64,000 nucleotides of DNA from Pseudomonadota bacterium (lineage in GTDB: Bacteria; Chloroflexota; UBA5177; JAJPKF01), in contig JAJPKF010000030.1 of assembly GCA_021323865.1 (NCBI GenBank), positions 1-64,000 on the forward strand, written 5' to 3'. A program made the position numbers and the translations under genes. Positions within the stretch are counted from its first letter, which is position 1, and each line of letters opens with the position of its first letter. Below the pieces are notes generated by a model. It was not told where the DNA came from. It ran no database searches and was given only the letters and a program-made list of their open reading frames with translations. Shown piece by piece: positions 26,721 through 37,100 of the stretch.

Positions 26721-27482
26721 TCAGAGATGTGCCACCGAGGTGGCCAGGATTGGTTTGGTCGTCGGCTGGCGTGAACCACGCGGCCCGGGTTCCACGGTCA
26801 CCGCCGCAGTCTGGAAACCGCTCACCGAGCGCGCCAATGACATGCGATGAGCCACCGATCCTCCCAGGAATATGCCGGCGCTCACCGGGGGCCGACGGCC
26901 GTGAATGAACCAGAGCTGATAGACCCTTTGAGCGCCGGCCGGCCTCGTGGGACCAACGATGAGGCTGCTGGCGCCATGGGGACTGACCGCCAGGGCCACA
27001 TGCGCCCCGACGGAACCGGTTGGAAAGGATCGAATGCGATCGCCGTGCAGCACTGACGTTCCCACGAGCTGACGGTAGGACGCCATCGCCGACGTCTTCG
27101 GCCGCTGCAGCTCGCGTCCCAAGCTGACGCCCACGACGAACAGAATCACGGCCGCAGCCGCGACGAGTGCCATGACTCGTGGACCGGTCCAGGAACGCGG
27201 CCGGGGCCGGAGCTGGATAGGAGGGGGCGGCGTCTGTACCGCAGCGCGGGAGGGGTGTTCACTCGTTTGTGCCGCCGCGGCCATGACTCTGCTCCGAAGG
27301 GCCGGAGGCGGATCAATCGGCCGCAGGGCCAGGGGCAGCTTGCCGGCGGTGTCCTCCGTCTCGGCGGCACGGCTGGAACAGTCCGCGCAGGAAGAGAGGT
27401 GATCCTCAACCTGCCGGCGTTCCTCCTCGTCGAGAAGGTCAAGGACATATTCGGGCAGCAGGTCTCCGACGTGCTCAGTCAT
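26721..27482 (-). CDS. RskA-type anti-sigma factor
   Basis: A 253-residue membrane anti-sigma factor. The N-terminal zinc-binding anti-sigma domain shows VEDHLSSCADC (HxxxCxxC). A single transmembrane helix reads VMALVAAAAVILFVVGVSL, and the extracytoplasmic part matches the RskA C-terminal domain (YQLWFIHGRRPPVSAGIFLGG). It would hold the cognate sigma factor at the membrane and release it on proteolysis. Its ATG overlaps the sigma factor's stop codon (ATGA), the usual arrangement for a sigma/anti-sigma pair. Confidence 0.9.
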   Translation of the reverse strand: MTEHVGDLLPEYVLDLLDEEERRQVEDHLSSCADCSSRAAETEDTAGKLPLALRPIDPPPALRSRVMAAAAQTSEHPSRAAVQTPPPPIQLRPRPRSWTGPRVMALVAAAAVILFVVGVSLGRELQRPKTSAMASYRQLVGTSVLHGDRIRSFPTGSVGAHVALAVSPHGASSLIVGPTRPAGAQRVYQLWFIHGRRPPVSAGIFLGGSVAHRMSLARSVSGFQTAAVTVEPGPRGSRQPTTKPILATSVAHL

Positions 27483-28120
27483 CCCAAAGCGTCCAGTTCC
27501 AGGTTCGCGAGCAGGCCCCGTAGCTTGTCGAATCCAATACGGATGCGGCCCTTGACGGTCCCCAAAGGCACCTGCATCCGCTCGGCGATCTCGGTCTGAC
27601 TCAGGCCTCCGTAGTAGGCAAACTCGATGGTCTGCCGCTGCTCGATGGGAAGCTGAGCAAGCGCCGATCGAACGTGCTGGGCCGTGAGGGCGTCCTCAAC
27701 CTCGCGCCACACGTCGGAGCTGCCGGCCCCCTCTGCGACGTCGGCCTCCGGATCCAGCTGGGGCCGTACCGACATGCCGCGCAAACGGTCGAAGCACCGA
27801 CGCCGAACGATGGTCATGAGCCAGGAGCGAAGGCTGCTCCGAGCCGGATCGAAACGCTCTGAATTGCGCCACGCGCTGAGAAATGCCTCCTGCACCACAT
27901 CCTCTGCCGCCTGTGAGTCGGCAAGGATGGTTCGGGCGAGGGTATAGGCAAGGGTGGCATAGCGGTCATAGACGGATTCGAGGGCAGCCTCATTCCCCTG
28001 CTGAAACTCGCCAATGAGACGTTGGTCATCGGACCAATCCCGGGCCAATGGCGAACCTTCCGAGTACGGGATGAGCAGATGGCACGGCGATGGGGAGCGA
28101 ACGGGCACATGAAGGCTCAT
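27479..28120 (-). CDS. ECF (SigK-like) RNA polymerase sigma factor
   Basis: A 213-residue sigma-70 family factor of the extracytoplasmic function class. Region 2 is clear (ALESVYDRYATLAYTLARTI, then AEDVVQEAFLSAWRN, WLMTIVRRRCFDRLR). Region 4 contains LPIEQRQTIEFAYYGGLSQ and the helix-turn-helix EIAERMQVPLGTVKGRIR. A strong CAGGAGGG ribosome site precedes ATG 28120. Coupling to an RskA-like anti-sigma gene suggests the SigK group. It is divergent from yceI across 160 bp. Confidence 0.93.
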   Translation of the reverse strand: MSLHVPVRSPSPCHLLIPYSEGSPLARDWSDDQRLIGEFQQGNEAALESVYDRYATLAYTLARTILADSQAAEDVVQEAFLSAWRNSERFDPARSSLRSWLMTIVRRRCFDRLRGMSVRPQLDPEADVAEGAGSSDVWREVEDALTAQHVRSALAQLPIEQRQTIEFAYYGGLSQTEIAERMQVPLGTVKGRIRIGFDKLRGLLANLELDALG

Positions 28121-28212
28121 CGGCCCTCCTGCTCGTAGATACGAGCCCGCCCGAGAGCCGGATCAAGCCGGATGCGCGTTCCAATCTAGCGCAGGTCAGC
28201 GACAGTTGATTC

Positions 28213-28233
28213 CTAAACTGTTTAGTGCTAAAC
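28213..28233. promoter_or_regulatory. palindromic operator upstream of yceI
   Basis: Three alternating half-sites lie end to end: CTAAAC, GTTTAG, CTAAAC. The right pair forms a perfect palindrome GTTTAG-TG-CTAAAC (28220-28233) and the left pair CTAAAC-T-GTTTAG. A fourth partial CTAG follows. This TTTAG/CTAAA dyad looks like sites bound by MarR/HxlR-type dimers. It is 48 bp before the yceI start and about 90 bp from the divergent sigma gene start, so it could control either. No MarR-like gene is in the window. Confidence 0.6.
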
Positions 28234-28280
28234 TAGTGGTAGGAGCCCCCGTTGGGCGCATTTCTCTGGAGGAACAAACC

Positions 28281-28847
28281 ATGACCGCTACCGCAATCGC
28301 CGAGCCGCAGACCACGACCAAGACCGTTTGGAACATCGATGCGAGTCACTCGCTCGTGGAGTTCTCCGTCAAGCACATGATGATCTCCACCGTGAAGGGT
28401 CGATTTTCCGGCATCACCGGAACGATCGAGACGGTCGACGATCAGGTTGATCAGGCTCGTGTGGATGTTGAGATCGATGCCTCGACGATCGACACGCGCG
28501 CCGAGCAGCGCGACACCCATCTCCGCTCGGCCGATTTCCTGGATGTGGAGCACTATCCCGCCATCACCTTCCGCAGCACCCGCGTCGAGAACCAACACGA
28601 CGGCACCTTCGACCTGGTCGGTGACCTGACCATTCGGGGCGTGACGAAGGAAGTCACCCTGCACGTCACGGACAATGGGCGCGGCGCCTCTCCATTCGGA
28701 ACCTATGTCGCCGGTTTCAGCGCCACCACCTCCTTCAATCGCCACGATTTCGGGGCCAAGTGGAATGTGGCCCTCGAGGCGGGCGGATTTCTCGTGGGTG
28801 ACACCGTCAACGTGACCCTCGAGATCGAGGCCGTCAAGCAGCAGTAG
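28281..28847 (+). CDS. YceI-family polyisoprenoid-binding protein
   Basis: A 188-residue lipocalin-like protein of the YceI family, which binds long isoprenoid chains. It shows the usual pattern WNIDASHSLVEFSVKHMMIS near the N-terminus. RFSGITGTIE, SADFLDVEHYPAITFRST, GDLTIRGVTKEVTLHV and TTSFNRHDFGAKWN follow. There is no signal peptide, so this member is probably cytoplasmic. GGAGGAACAAACC immediately precedes ATG 28281, which fixes the start. An operator-like palindrome lies upstream and a strong intrinsic terminator follows the stop. Confidence 0.93.
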   Translation: MTATAIAEPQTTTKTVWNIDASHSLVEFSVKHMMISTVKGRFSGITGTIETVDDQVDQARVDVEIDASTIDTRAEQRDTHLRSADFLDVEHYPAITFRSTRVENQHDGTFDLVGDLTIRGVTKEVTLHVTDNGRGASPFGTYVAGFSATTSFNRHDFGAKWNVALEAGGFLVGDTVNVTLEIEAVKQQ

Positions 28848-28866
28848 ACGCCGCCAAGATAATGAG

Positions 28867-28897
28867 AAGCGGCGGCCCGGACCGGCCGCCGCTTTTT
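28867..28897 (+). terminator. intrinsic terminator after yceI
   Basis: A 9-bp GC stem (GCGGCGGCC/GGCCGCCGC) with a 6-nt loop is followed by five T residues, 19 nt after the yceI stop. The T-run ends only 2 nt before the ATG of the next gene. Confidence 0.88.
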
Positions 28898-28899
28898 CT

Positions 28900-29562
28900 A
28901 TGGCTGAATCATCAGATCTCATCTATGAAGTGGCGCCCGCACGCGTCGGAGAGCCGCCCCATCCAGCGGCCATCCTGCTGCATGGGCGGGGTGCCAACGA
29001 ACGCGACCTCCTCTCTCTTGCCACGCAGGTCGATCCTCGCCTGACGGTCGTCGCGCCCCGCGCGCCCTACCCGCTCGGTCCCGATGCGTACCATTGGTAC
29101 GACTTAGAAGCGGCGATTCAGGGACGGCCTTCCAGCCAGACCCTGGAACGGGCGGTCGCTCTCGTGATGCGCCTCGTCGACCGAGTGGAGACAGATCACG
29201 GGCTCGACGGCAAGAAGCTATTCGTCGGAGGTTTCAGCATGGGGGCCGCCGTAGCGGGGGCAGCGATCCTCTTTCATCCGCAGCGGTTCGGCGGCGCGGC
29301 CCTGCTGAGCGGGTCACTTCCACTGCACTCGGAGCTGCCGAATCGTGAAGGGCTCTTGACGGCGCTGCCGGTCTTCCAGGCTCATGGCCTGTACGACGGC
29401 GTGATTCCCGTTCAGTACGCCCGGATCAGCAGGGACTTCCTACAGTCCGTGGGGGCCGATCTGACCTATCGGGAGTACCCGATTGGCCACGAGGTGGGCG
29501 CGGAAGAACTGAACGATCTGGTCTCCTGGCAGGCCTCAGTTCTCGATCGTTCCGGCTCCTAA
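28900..29562 (+). CDS. phospholipase/carboxylesterase family hydrolase
   Basis: A 220-residue cytoplasmic alpha/beta hydrolase of the carboxylesterase/lysophospholipase family. It has AILLHGRGANERDLLSLA (oxyanion), LFVGGFSMGAAVAGAAILFH (nucleophile Ser), VFQAHGLYDGVIPVQYA (Asp) and YPIGHEVGAEEL (His). Length is typical. The start is odd: the ATG follows the yceI terminator's T-run by 2 nt, leaving no room for a ribosome site outside the hairpin. The message may be leaderless, or translated weakly from read-through. Confidence 0.88.
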   Translation: MAESSDLIYEVAPARVGEPPHPAAILLHGRGANERDLLSLATQVDPRLTVVAPRAPYPLGPDAYHWYDLEAAIQGRPSSQTLERAVALVMRLVDRVETDHGLDGKKLFVGGFSMGAAVAGAAILFHPQRFGGAALLSGSLPLHSELPNREGLLTALPVFQAHGLYDGVIPVQYARISRDFLQSVGADLTYREYPIGHEVGAEELNDLVSWQASVLDRSGS

Positions 29563-29607
29563 GCCGGCTGTCGAGAACCGGTACGGCCGCGAACTGAGGC
29601 ACGCGGG

Positions 29608-30936
29608 ATGAGCGGCGACTCGCCCGCCGAACAACAACCCTCCTTCGAGCTGGCCGCACGCATCCGCCGAGCCGCCGGTGCAGCGCTCCTCGACGTGGGG
29701 CCGCTGCGGCGCCATCGGGACTTCCGGCTCTTGTTCCTGGGCCGAGCCGTTTCGTTTTTCGGGTCGATGATTACCGCCGTGGCCATTCCCTTTCAGGTCT
29801 ACGCGCTGTCACACTCGTCCCTGGCCGTGGGCGCGCTGGGCCTGGTGGAGATCGGCCCCATTCTGGTTCTGGCGTTCCTGGGCGGCGCCCTCGCCGACGC
29901 GCACAGCCGCAAGCGAATGGTTCAGCTCACCGAGCTGTCGCTGGCGCTCGTCTCTCTGGTGCTGCTGGGCAACGCGCTCCTGGGTCATCCGCAGCTCGTG
30001 ATCCTCTACCTCGGCGCCGGTGTCATGGCCGGATTGGACGCCCTGCAGCGTCCTTCCCTGGACGCGATGGCTCCGCGCCTCGTGGGTCAAGACGAGCAGA
30101 TCGCCGCCGGTGCGCTCCGATCCACGGTGGGCACGGCGGGCATGATTGGAGGCCCGGCTCTGGGCGGACTGCTGATTGCCGGCTTCGGCCTCCCGCTGAC
30201 CTACGGAGTGGATGTAGCGAGCTTTGGCGCATCACTTGTCGCCCTGGCGGCCATGAATGCCGTGCCGCCACCTCCAGGCGCCGAGCGGCCCAGCATCGCG
30301 CGCGTCGTCGAAGGACTGCGCTACGCTCGGAGCCGGCAGGAGCTGCTTGGTACCTACCTCGTCGACATGGTAGCCATGTTTTTCGGGATGCCAAACGCCC
30401 TCTTTCCCGCAATCGCGGTGGGCTTCGGAGGGGCGAAGGTCCTAGGCCTGCTGCTGGCCGCGCCGGCCGTGGGCTCGTTCGTAGCGGTGGCCAGCAGCGG
30501 ATGGTCGAGCCGGGTCCACCGCCATGGGCTTGCGATCATCATCGCCGCGGCGGTCTGGGGCGCATCCATTGTCGGCTTCGGTCTGAGCCGCGTCCTCTGG
30601 CTGGCGCTCCTATTCCTCGCGATCGCTGGGGCTGCCGATATGGTGAGCGGCATCTTCCGGAGCGCCATCTGGAACCAGACGATTCCCGACCACCTCCGAG
30701 GCAGGCTGGCCGGCATCGAGCTGCTCAGCTATTCCAGCGGGCCGACATTGGGAAACGTCGAGGCCGGGGCGATTGCCACAGGCTTCTCAGTCGGCGCCTC
30801 CGTGGTGTCGGGAGGCATTCTCTGTGTGGCGGGCACGCTCGCCCTGGCTGCACTGCTGCCGCGGTTCCGTTGCTATGACAACCGGCGCACCGCGTCACTG
30901 ACGACTCTATCAGCGCCCACTCAGGGCGACCGGTAG
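29608..30936 (+). CDS. MFS transporter (EntS/DHA-type exporter)
   Basis: A 442-residue major facilitator with twelve predicted helices. The start [29 protein letters not shown] and the loop [19 protein letters not shown] (motif A) are those of the EntS-like exporter group. [16 protein letters not shown] and [25 protein letters not shown] are also typical of it. The substrate is unknown. It is 45 bp downstream of the hydrolase in the same direction, and TGAGG lies 10 nt before ATG 29608. Its 3' end overlaps the convergent phosphoesterase gene by 16 bp. Confidence 0.88.
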   Translation: MSGDSPAEQQPSFELAARIRRAAGAALLDVGPLRRHRDFRLLFLGRAVSFFGSMITAVAIPFQVYALSHSSLAVGALGLVEIGPILVLAFLGGALADAHSRKRMVQLTELSLALVSLVLLGNALLGHPQLVILYLGAGVMAGLDALQRPSLDAMAPRLVGQDEQIAAGALRSTVGTAGMIGGPALGGLLIAGFGLPLTYGVDVASFGASLVALAAMNAVPPPPGAERPSIARVVEGLRYARSRQELLGTYLVDMVAMFFGMPNALFPAIAVGFGGAKVLGLLLAAPAVGSFVAVASSGWSSRVHRHGLAIIIAAAVWGASIVGFGLSRVLWLALLFLAIAGAADMVSGIFRSAIWNQTIPDHLRGRLAGIELLSYSSGPTLGNVEAGAIATGFSVGASVVSGGILCVAGTLALAALLPRFRCYDNRRTASLTTLSAPTQGDR

Positions 30937-32231
30937 CCGCCACCCGGGGGGTTCTTGTCCGGGCATGCCCGAGTCTTCAGAAACAGGGGGCTCTGAGGCT
31001 TCTGGTGGAAGTCGAGCATATCGCCGATGCTACCGATGCCGCGATAGTAGTGGGACAGATGAGGCAAATCATACGTTGATTCCACGAACTTGACGATGGA
31101 GCTGAACGTATAGCGGCTGTGATCGATGAAGTGTGGGCGGCTCCATGGTGAGATGACCAGGGCCGGCACGCGAGGCCCGTAGCGATACAGATCGTGCTGC
31201 GGCGGAGCCATATGGTCATAGAAGCCGCCGAAGTCGTCCCAGGTCAGGATGATGACGGTGTTCTTCCAAGCCTTGGAGTGCATGATGGCATCGACGGCCT
31301 GGACGCTCCAGTTCTCGCCCGCGCATTCGCTCTGCGGCGGGTGATCGCTTCCCGACCACGTGGGCGTCAGCCAGGTAAGTGGCGGCAGCCGGCCATGAAG
31401 CGCATCCTTGAGGAAGTGAGCCTCGGGCACCACGTTGGTCTTCCACTGCTTGGAGTAACGGATGTGGCGGATGGCATCCAGCGTCGACCATACATAGCCG
31501 AACTTGCCCGCCGTCTCGGCATAGTATCGCCAGGGAACGCCGGCGGCATTGGCTTCGTCGGCAAGGGTTTGGACGTTAAAGCAAGGCGACCGCACGCCGC
31601 CCTTGCCCTTGAAATACCACTGGACGCGCGCGGTGCTTGCGGCGTCACAACCCCACGCCTCGGTGTTACCCACGCGCTTGGGATTATTCACGACATTTAG
31701 AGCCTGCCCGGCGACCAGTGCCAAATGGTTGGGGAAGCTGGGCGCCAGAACATTCGAGAACAGGTGGTCGGCAAGGCCGAATCGTGCGGCCAGTCGCCAG
31801 TAGTTGGGGATGTCGCGCTCGCGGAACTGGGAGTCGGCAACATCCTTTCCCTTTTGGATGGCCCCCGGGATCTTGTAGAAGCCGTCCATCTTGCCGTTGT
31901 CGACCGCCTGGATGGCGCTCAAACCGCCATGACCCAGGTCCTCGCTCAGCACGTCGGGCGTCTCGCCCATCTTGACTTTTCGTTTGCCCTTCCAGGCGTA
32001 TCGGGTGCCGTCCGCGCCGGGAAATCGGCCAAAGAGATTGTCGAAGCTCCGATTCTCTTTGACGATGATGACGACGTGCCGCACCGGTCCACAGGACACC
32101 GGACTACATGACCGGCTGCTCGCTGATACCAGGGATGGCACCAGCAGCAGAACGCCGGCAACCAAGGCGAGGGCGCAGAGTGGGACGAGCGCCAGTCTGG
32201 CAAAGAGGAGTCGGTCGCCTGACGTCCTCAA
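30921..32231 (-). CDS. exported phosphoesterase (acid phosphatase/phospholipase C-like)
   Basis: A 436-residue member of the phosphoesterase family that includes AcpA-type phosphatases and bacterial phospholipases C. After a signal peptide ([19 protein letters not shown]) come the conserved [20 protein letters not shown] and [16 protein letters not shown] blocks and [15 protein letters not shown] near the C-terminus. The start is TTG 32231: GGAGG lies 6 nt upstream, while the nearby ATG meets a stop after two codons. A TATAGT hexamer at 32266-32261 is a reasonable -10. Confidence 0.87.
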   Translation of the reverse strand: MRTSGDRLLFARLALVPLCALALVAGVLLLVPSLVSASSRSCSPVSCGPVRHVVIIVKENRSFDNLFGRFPGADGTRYAWKGKRKVKMGETPDVLSEDLGHGGLSAIQAVDNGKMDGFYKIPGAIQKGKDVADSQFRERDIPNYWRLAARFGLADHLFSNVLAPSFPNHLALVAGQALNVVNNPKRVGNTEAWGCDAASTARVQWYFKGKGGVRSPCFNVQTLADEANAAGVPWRYYAETAGKFGYVWSTLDAIRHIRYSKQWKTNVVPEAHFLKDALHGRLPPLTWLTPTWSGSDHPPQSECAGENWSVQAVDAIMHSKAWKNTVIILTWDDFGGFYDHMAPPQHDLYRYGPRVPALVISPWSRPHFIDHSRYTFSSIVKFVESTYDLPHLSHYYRGIGSIGDMLDFHQKPQSPLFLKTRACPDKNPPGGGYRSP

Positions 32232-32305
32232 GTCATACCTCCGGACGAAAAGCCAACCTTACTATACGTTTTGGCGGGAACGGTCGCCACCTGACAGCGC
32301 GGCGG

Positions 32306-33958
32306 TTAGTCTCCCTGGCTGAAGTTGCGGTCGTGGCCGCGTCCCTTTCCAGGACGGAGCGGAGGCGTCTGCCTCTTCGCCTTGTGTCCGTGCCCGGGCT
32401 GTAGCGGAGGAGTTCCATTGCTCGTTCCGACCGGCGATGTGGTGGTGGACGGGTTGGGCAATGCTCCCTGTGGCGTCAGGACGGTGATGAGGTGATCCAG
32501 ATGGATGGAGCCGTAGGTCTGGGAACCGTCGGGGCTCTGCACCGTCACGGTGATGGCATAGGACTGGGGCTTGGCTGAGGCCGGAACCACGAAGGAGCGG
32601 AAGTACTGGTGGCTTCCGGCACCAAGCGTGACGGTCGACGCATCACCGGAGTCCCCGAGTGTTTGACCATTCTGATCGCCGGTCAGGGTGGCGATCAATC
32701 TTGCTCGAAGGTGTGACGGGCCCGAGCGGCTGATCGTGTACCGAAGGCTGGTGCTCTGTCCCGGCCGAACCGCCGCGGGGTCCACGAAGATGTAGGTCAA
32801 CCGAACCGTCGTCGCTCCCGAGACCACTTGGTTCGATTGACCAGTCGGTGTCGGCGTTCCCACGTGGGAGCCGGTACGGCGGCTCGACCGATGGCTACCT
32901 GGGTGATGTCCCGGGCTCGCCGTCTGCGTCGCGACTGTGTACACGGCCCACCCTGCGAACGCGGCGGCCGCAAATACCGCCAGAAAGACCAGCGGGAGCG
33001 CCCAGAAGGAGCCATGGGACCGGTGTGGCGCCGGTGCTGCGGCCCCGACGACCGTGCGCGTTGGACGTCGTGGCGGCGATGCCGCAGGGCCTGGCGCCTG
33101 TTGCTGCGCGGAAGGACTGAGCAGGGCAGACCCGAGTTCGCCTGCGCTGCGGTATCGGTCCGCAGGTTGCTTGCTCATCGCGCGCAGTACGATTGCGTCG
33201 ACCGCGGACGGCAGGCGGGGATTGAACGCGCTGGGCGGAGGTGAGGGCTCGTTCACGTGCTTGAGCGCCACGGCGATCGGACCCTCTGCCTCGAAGGGCA
33301 GCTGCCCCGTCAGCATCTCGAATATCACCACCCCAAGCGAATAGACGTCCGAGGCGGGTGTGGTGTTGCCGTAGGCCTGCTCCGGGGCCAGATAGTGGGC
33401 GCTTCCCAGAACCGTTCCCGCCCTCGTCATCTGCGTGGCATCGGCGCTCCGTGCGATTCCGAAGTCGCCGACCTTCACCACGCCGTCATTGCCCATCAGG
33501 ATGTTCTGCGGCTTGATATCCCGATCGATGATGCCCTGCTTGTGGGCGAACTCGAGGGCTGAGGCCACCTGCGCACCAATGTTGAAGGCGCGCGTGACCG
33601 AAAGGGGAGCCTCGGTGCGAATGATGTCCTTAAGGTTCGGCCCTTCGACCAGCTCCATGACGAGATATTGGAGGCCGTCCTCGTCGCCCACGTCGTACAC
33701 CGAGACGATGTTGGGGTGCGCCGATAGGCCGGCGGCCGCCTCTGCCTCTCGCTTGAACCGGGCCACGAACTCCGCGTCCGAGGAGAGATGGCTGTGCAGC
33801 ACCTTGGCTGCGACGCAGCGGCCGAGCCGGACGTCCTCGGCCCGGAATACGGTGGCCATGCCGCCGTTGCCCACTACGCCGATGAGCCGATAGCGGCCAT
33901 TCAAGACCCGACCGATCAGGGTGGACGAATGGGCCGGGGCGGCGTCGGTGACGTCCAT
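32306..33958 (-). CDS. PknB-like membrane Ser/Thr protein kinase with DRD in place of HRD
   Basis: A 550-residue kinase. The N-terminal Hanks domain has the glycine loop VVGNGGMATVF, the Lys in VAAKVLHSHL, the catalytic loop IIDRDIKPQNILM, KVGDFGIARS (DFG) and HYLAPEQAYG (APE). The usual HRD His is Asp (GAT at 33526-33524, one base from a His codon), while the catalytic Asp is kept. A transmembrane helix (LPLVFLAVFAAAAFAGWAVY) leads to an extracytoplasmic beta-rich region with Pro/Thr-rich ends and no PASTA repeats. ATG 33958 is chosen because it begins the conserved part; an upstream in-frame start is possible. Confidence 0.9.
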   Translation of the reverse strand: MDVTDAAPAHSSTLIGRVLNGRYRLIGVVGNGGMATVFRAEDVRLGRCVAAKVLHSHLSSDAEFVARFKREAEAAAGLSAHPNIVSVYDVGDEDGLQYLVMELVEGPNLKDIIRTEAPLSVTRAFNIGAQVASALEFAHKQGIIDRDIKPQNILMGNDGVVKVGDFGIARSADATQMTRAGTVLGSAHYLAPEQAYGNTTPASDVYSLGVVIFEMLTGQLPFEAEGPIAVALKHVNEPSPPPSAFNPRLPSAVDAIVLRAMSKQPADRYRSAGELGSALLSPSAQQQAPGPAASPPRRPTRTVVGAAAPAPHRSHGSFWALPLVFLAVFAAAAFAGWAVYTVATQTASPGHHPGSHRSSRRTGSHVGTPTPTGQSNQVVSGATTVRLTYIFVDPAAVRPGQSTSLRYTISRSGPSHLRARLIATLTGDQNGQTLGDSGDASTVTLGAGSHQYFRSFVVPASAKPQSYAITVTVQSPDGSQTYGSIHLDHLITVLTPQGALPNPSTTTSPVGTSNGTPPLQPGHGHKAKRQTPPLRPGKGRGHDRNFSQGD

Positions 33959-34159
33959 GGGCCAATTATCGGGCAACAAGCATGCCGGTCGTGGGCCCAT
34001 TGCCACGTGGCTGCGGACGCTGCGCGACGCTTCTCATAGGAATACTCGGCTGACTACAATAATCCACTGCGAGGGAGCCGTGGGCGAGGAGAGGAAGTCT
34101 CGGGTGGGGCATTGTCCCCTGGTCACCGTCTTGGACGGGTGGCGTCTCGTGAGATCCCG

Positions 34160-37100
34160 ATGCTCCTTCGGTCAACGGAACTGATCAGGGATATGGAACC
34201 GAAGACATCGTCTCCGTTCGATTCCCGCGGGCTGTCGAGCGCCGGACGGGGCGACTCGACGGCTTTGGCCGATGGGGCGCGGGCGCAGCTGGAATCTCCC
34301 GTCTCTTCCGGGGCGTCCGGTGTGCGCATCCATCTCATGGGTGGTCTCCGGGTCGAAGTCGCGGGCAGGCGTCTGCAGGACCGGGACTGGGAACGTCCGA
34401 CAGCTCGTCGTCTGGTAGAGCTGCTCGCGGTAACGGCAGGCCACCGGCTCCACCGCGAACAGGTCATGGAGGCGCTGTGGCCTGATCTTTCTCCCGATTC
34501 CGCGGAGCGCAGCCTCCGCACGGCGCTGCATCGGGCGCGCCGGGCCCTGGACGTGGGCTCGGATTCCGGGAGCTCATGTCTTCCCCAGCAGGCCGGAATT
34601 ATCGTCCTGCTCTGTGATTGGATCGACGCGGATGCATTCGAAGCGGCCACGCGGGGAGCCATGGAGACCCACGATGCCGGGCGGCTGGCCGCGGCCCTGG
34701 AGCTGTATGGCGGCGAGGTCCTGCCCGAGGAACGGTATTCGGATTGGTCCGGGCCGCGGCGAGAACAGATCGAAGATCTGTACCACCAGCTGCGGCTGGC
34801 GCTTGCCGAACAGCTCGAGAGCCGTGGCGACATCGGCGGCGCAATCGAACAGATGCGCCAAGCACTGGCACGCCGGCCTGCCGACGAGGCGACGCACCGG
34901 GCACTGATGCGGGCCTACCTTTTGGCCGGCCGGGGTCATGACGCGATCCGTCAGTTTCAACTCTGCCGGGAGGCGCTTCGGGAAGAGCTGGGCGTCGAGC
35001 CGGAGCCCGAGACGGTGCTGCTGCAGCAGGAGCTTCTGGCGGGCAGGGGCCGAGCCGGTCCCGAAGCTGCGACGACCGCCGTGCCGCCGCCGATCAGGCA
35101 GTCGGCGGACCTGCCACTGATCGGTAGACAGCGAGCGATTGACCTGCTCACCAGTCTCCTTCAACGAGCGCGAGAAGGCCGCGGCGGAATGATGCTGCTG
35201 ACGGGTGAGCCGGGTATCGGAAAGACCCGGCTCGCCGAGGAGCTGGCACGAACCGCTGCCCATGACGGCGACATCGTCCTCTGGGGAGCCGCATACGATG
35301 CCGTGGAGCGTCTGCCCTACGGCCCCTTTGTGGAGGCGTTGGAGTCGGGCAGGGAGCGTGAGGGACTGACGGCGCTCCTATCCGGCTATCCCTATCTCCT
35401 GGCGCTCGCCGATCCCGCTGCCGGCGGACTGACTCAACCGTCCTCGACTTCCAACTCCGCGGTCGAGCAGCGGCGGGTTCTGATGGAGGCGGAACGGATA
35501 CTCGACCGCCTGACCCCCGAGGGTCGGGCGCTGGTGGTGGTCATTGACGACCTGCACTCGGCCGACGCCGCGACCATTGCCCTCCTTCGGCACCTCGCGC
35601 AGCGCGCCGCAGACCGCGGATGGCTCATCCTGGGCACGTACCGAGATGAGGAGGCGCCTCCGGGCTCGGATCTGCATGGCCTGACGCAAAGCCTGGTTCG
35701 CAGGAAGCTGTGCAGCCGGATCTTCCTGCTTCGTTTGGCCCGCGATGAAGCGGCCTCGATGGTGGAGGCGCTGCTCGGAGACCGGGCCGCGGTAGCAAGC
35801 GAAGTCGTCGATGTCCTGTATGAGCTGACCCTGGGAAACCCGCTGTTTCTCCGCGAGCTCGTTTCCTCGCTTGTTGGTCGTAACCGGCTGCGCGTGGCCG
35901 GAGATACCTGGGAGATCGCCGAAGATCACGAGATCGAGCCGCCTCGTGAGGTCAGCGACCTGGTCACGGCGAAGCTGCACGCCATGAATCCGGCTTCTGT
36001 CCGGCTAATCCACCTGGCCTCGGCGGCAGGCATGCAGTTCACCTTCGGTGACCTCCGTGAGGCATCGGACGCAACGGATGAGGAGCTGTTGGACGCTCTG
36101 GACGAGGCCCTGGCCCAGAAGTTTGTCGAGGAGCGAGGAACCGGCTACGCCTTCGGACACCCCCTGATTCGAGCGGGCGTGTACCGAACCCTTTCGCCCG
36201 AACGGCGGCGCAGACTACATGACCAGATTGCGGAGGCAACCGAACGCCTTCGACCCCAGGATGCCGGCACGCTTGCTTACCATTTCAGCCGTTCTCACGC
36301 GCCGGAGCGAGCCAGGCCGTATCTGGAGCTGGCAGGCGATCGGGCCGCTCAGGTGCACGCGGCCGACGTGGCGGCAAGCCACTATCGCGAGCTGATGGTT
36401 CTTGCAGAAGAGTATGGCACTCCCGCCGATGTGGCTCGCAGTCGGGTCAAGCTCGCTCGACAGCTGCAAAGCCGGGGTCGCTACGAGGAAGCGATCGAGC
36501 TGCTCGACGCGGCGATTGCCTGGTACCGGCAGGTCGACGAGCGCGCGGCTCTTGCCGAGGCGGCTACGCTCCTGGGTTTCGCGTATCAGCGTCACGGCAG
36601 ATCCGCGGAGGGGGAGGCCGCCGTCGAGCCGATACGGCAGCTGTTGGAGGACGACGATCCGATAGCAGAGCTGGCCGCCCTCCTGGTCAGCCTCTCGGTG
36701 CTGCGCATGGGCCAGGGAAAGTACGAGGAAGGCCTCAAGATAGCCGACCGTGCGCGTGTGCTGGCACAGCGGTTCGGTCTGGACGCCGTGGCCGGCGATG
36801 CGGAGATGCGGCAGGGAACTGCCCTGTTCCTCTTGGGACGCCTCAAAGAGGGAGCGGTGGCACTGGAGCGTGCCGTTGTCAAGCTGGAGGCAAGCGATAA
36901 CCGGACCAGTCTGCTTTCGGGCGTCTACAACTTGGCCAACATCAACTTCCTCATGGGGAAGCCTAAGGAGTCGCTGTCGCAGTTCCGCCATGCTCTGAAG
37001 ATCGGCGAGGAAATCGGTGATCCCAACCTGATCAGCCTGGCGCTCGCCGCCCTGGGCAACCTCCTGACCTTTCTGGGTCGATGCGACGAAGCCCGAACGC

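Noticed and set aside
25604-26779. 391-codon minus-strand ORF over the CHAP gene
   Set aside because: Antisense shadow; the plus strand has signal peptide, CHAP and repeats in frame.
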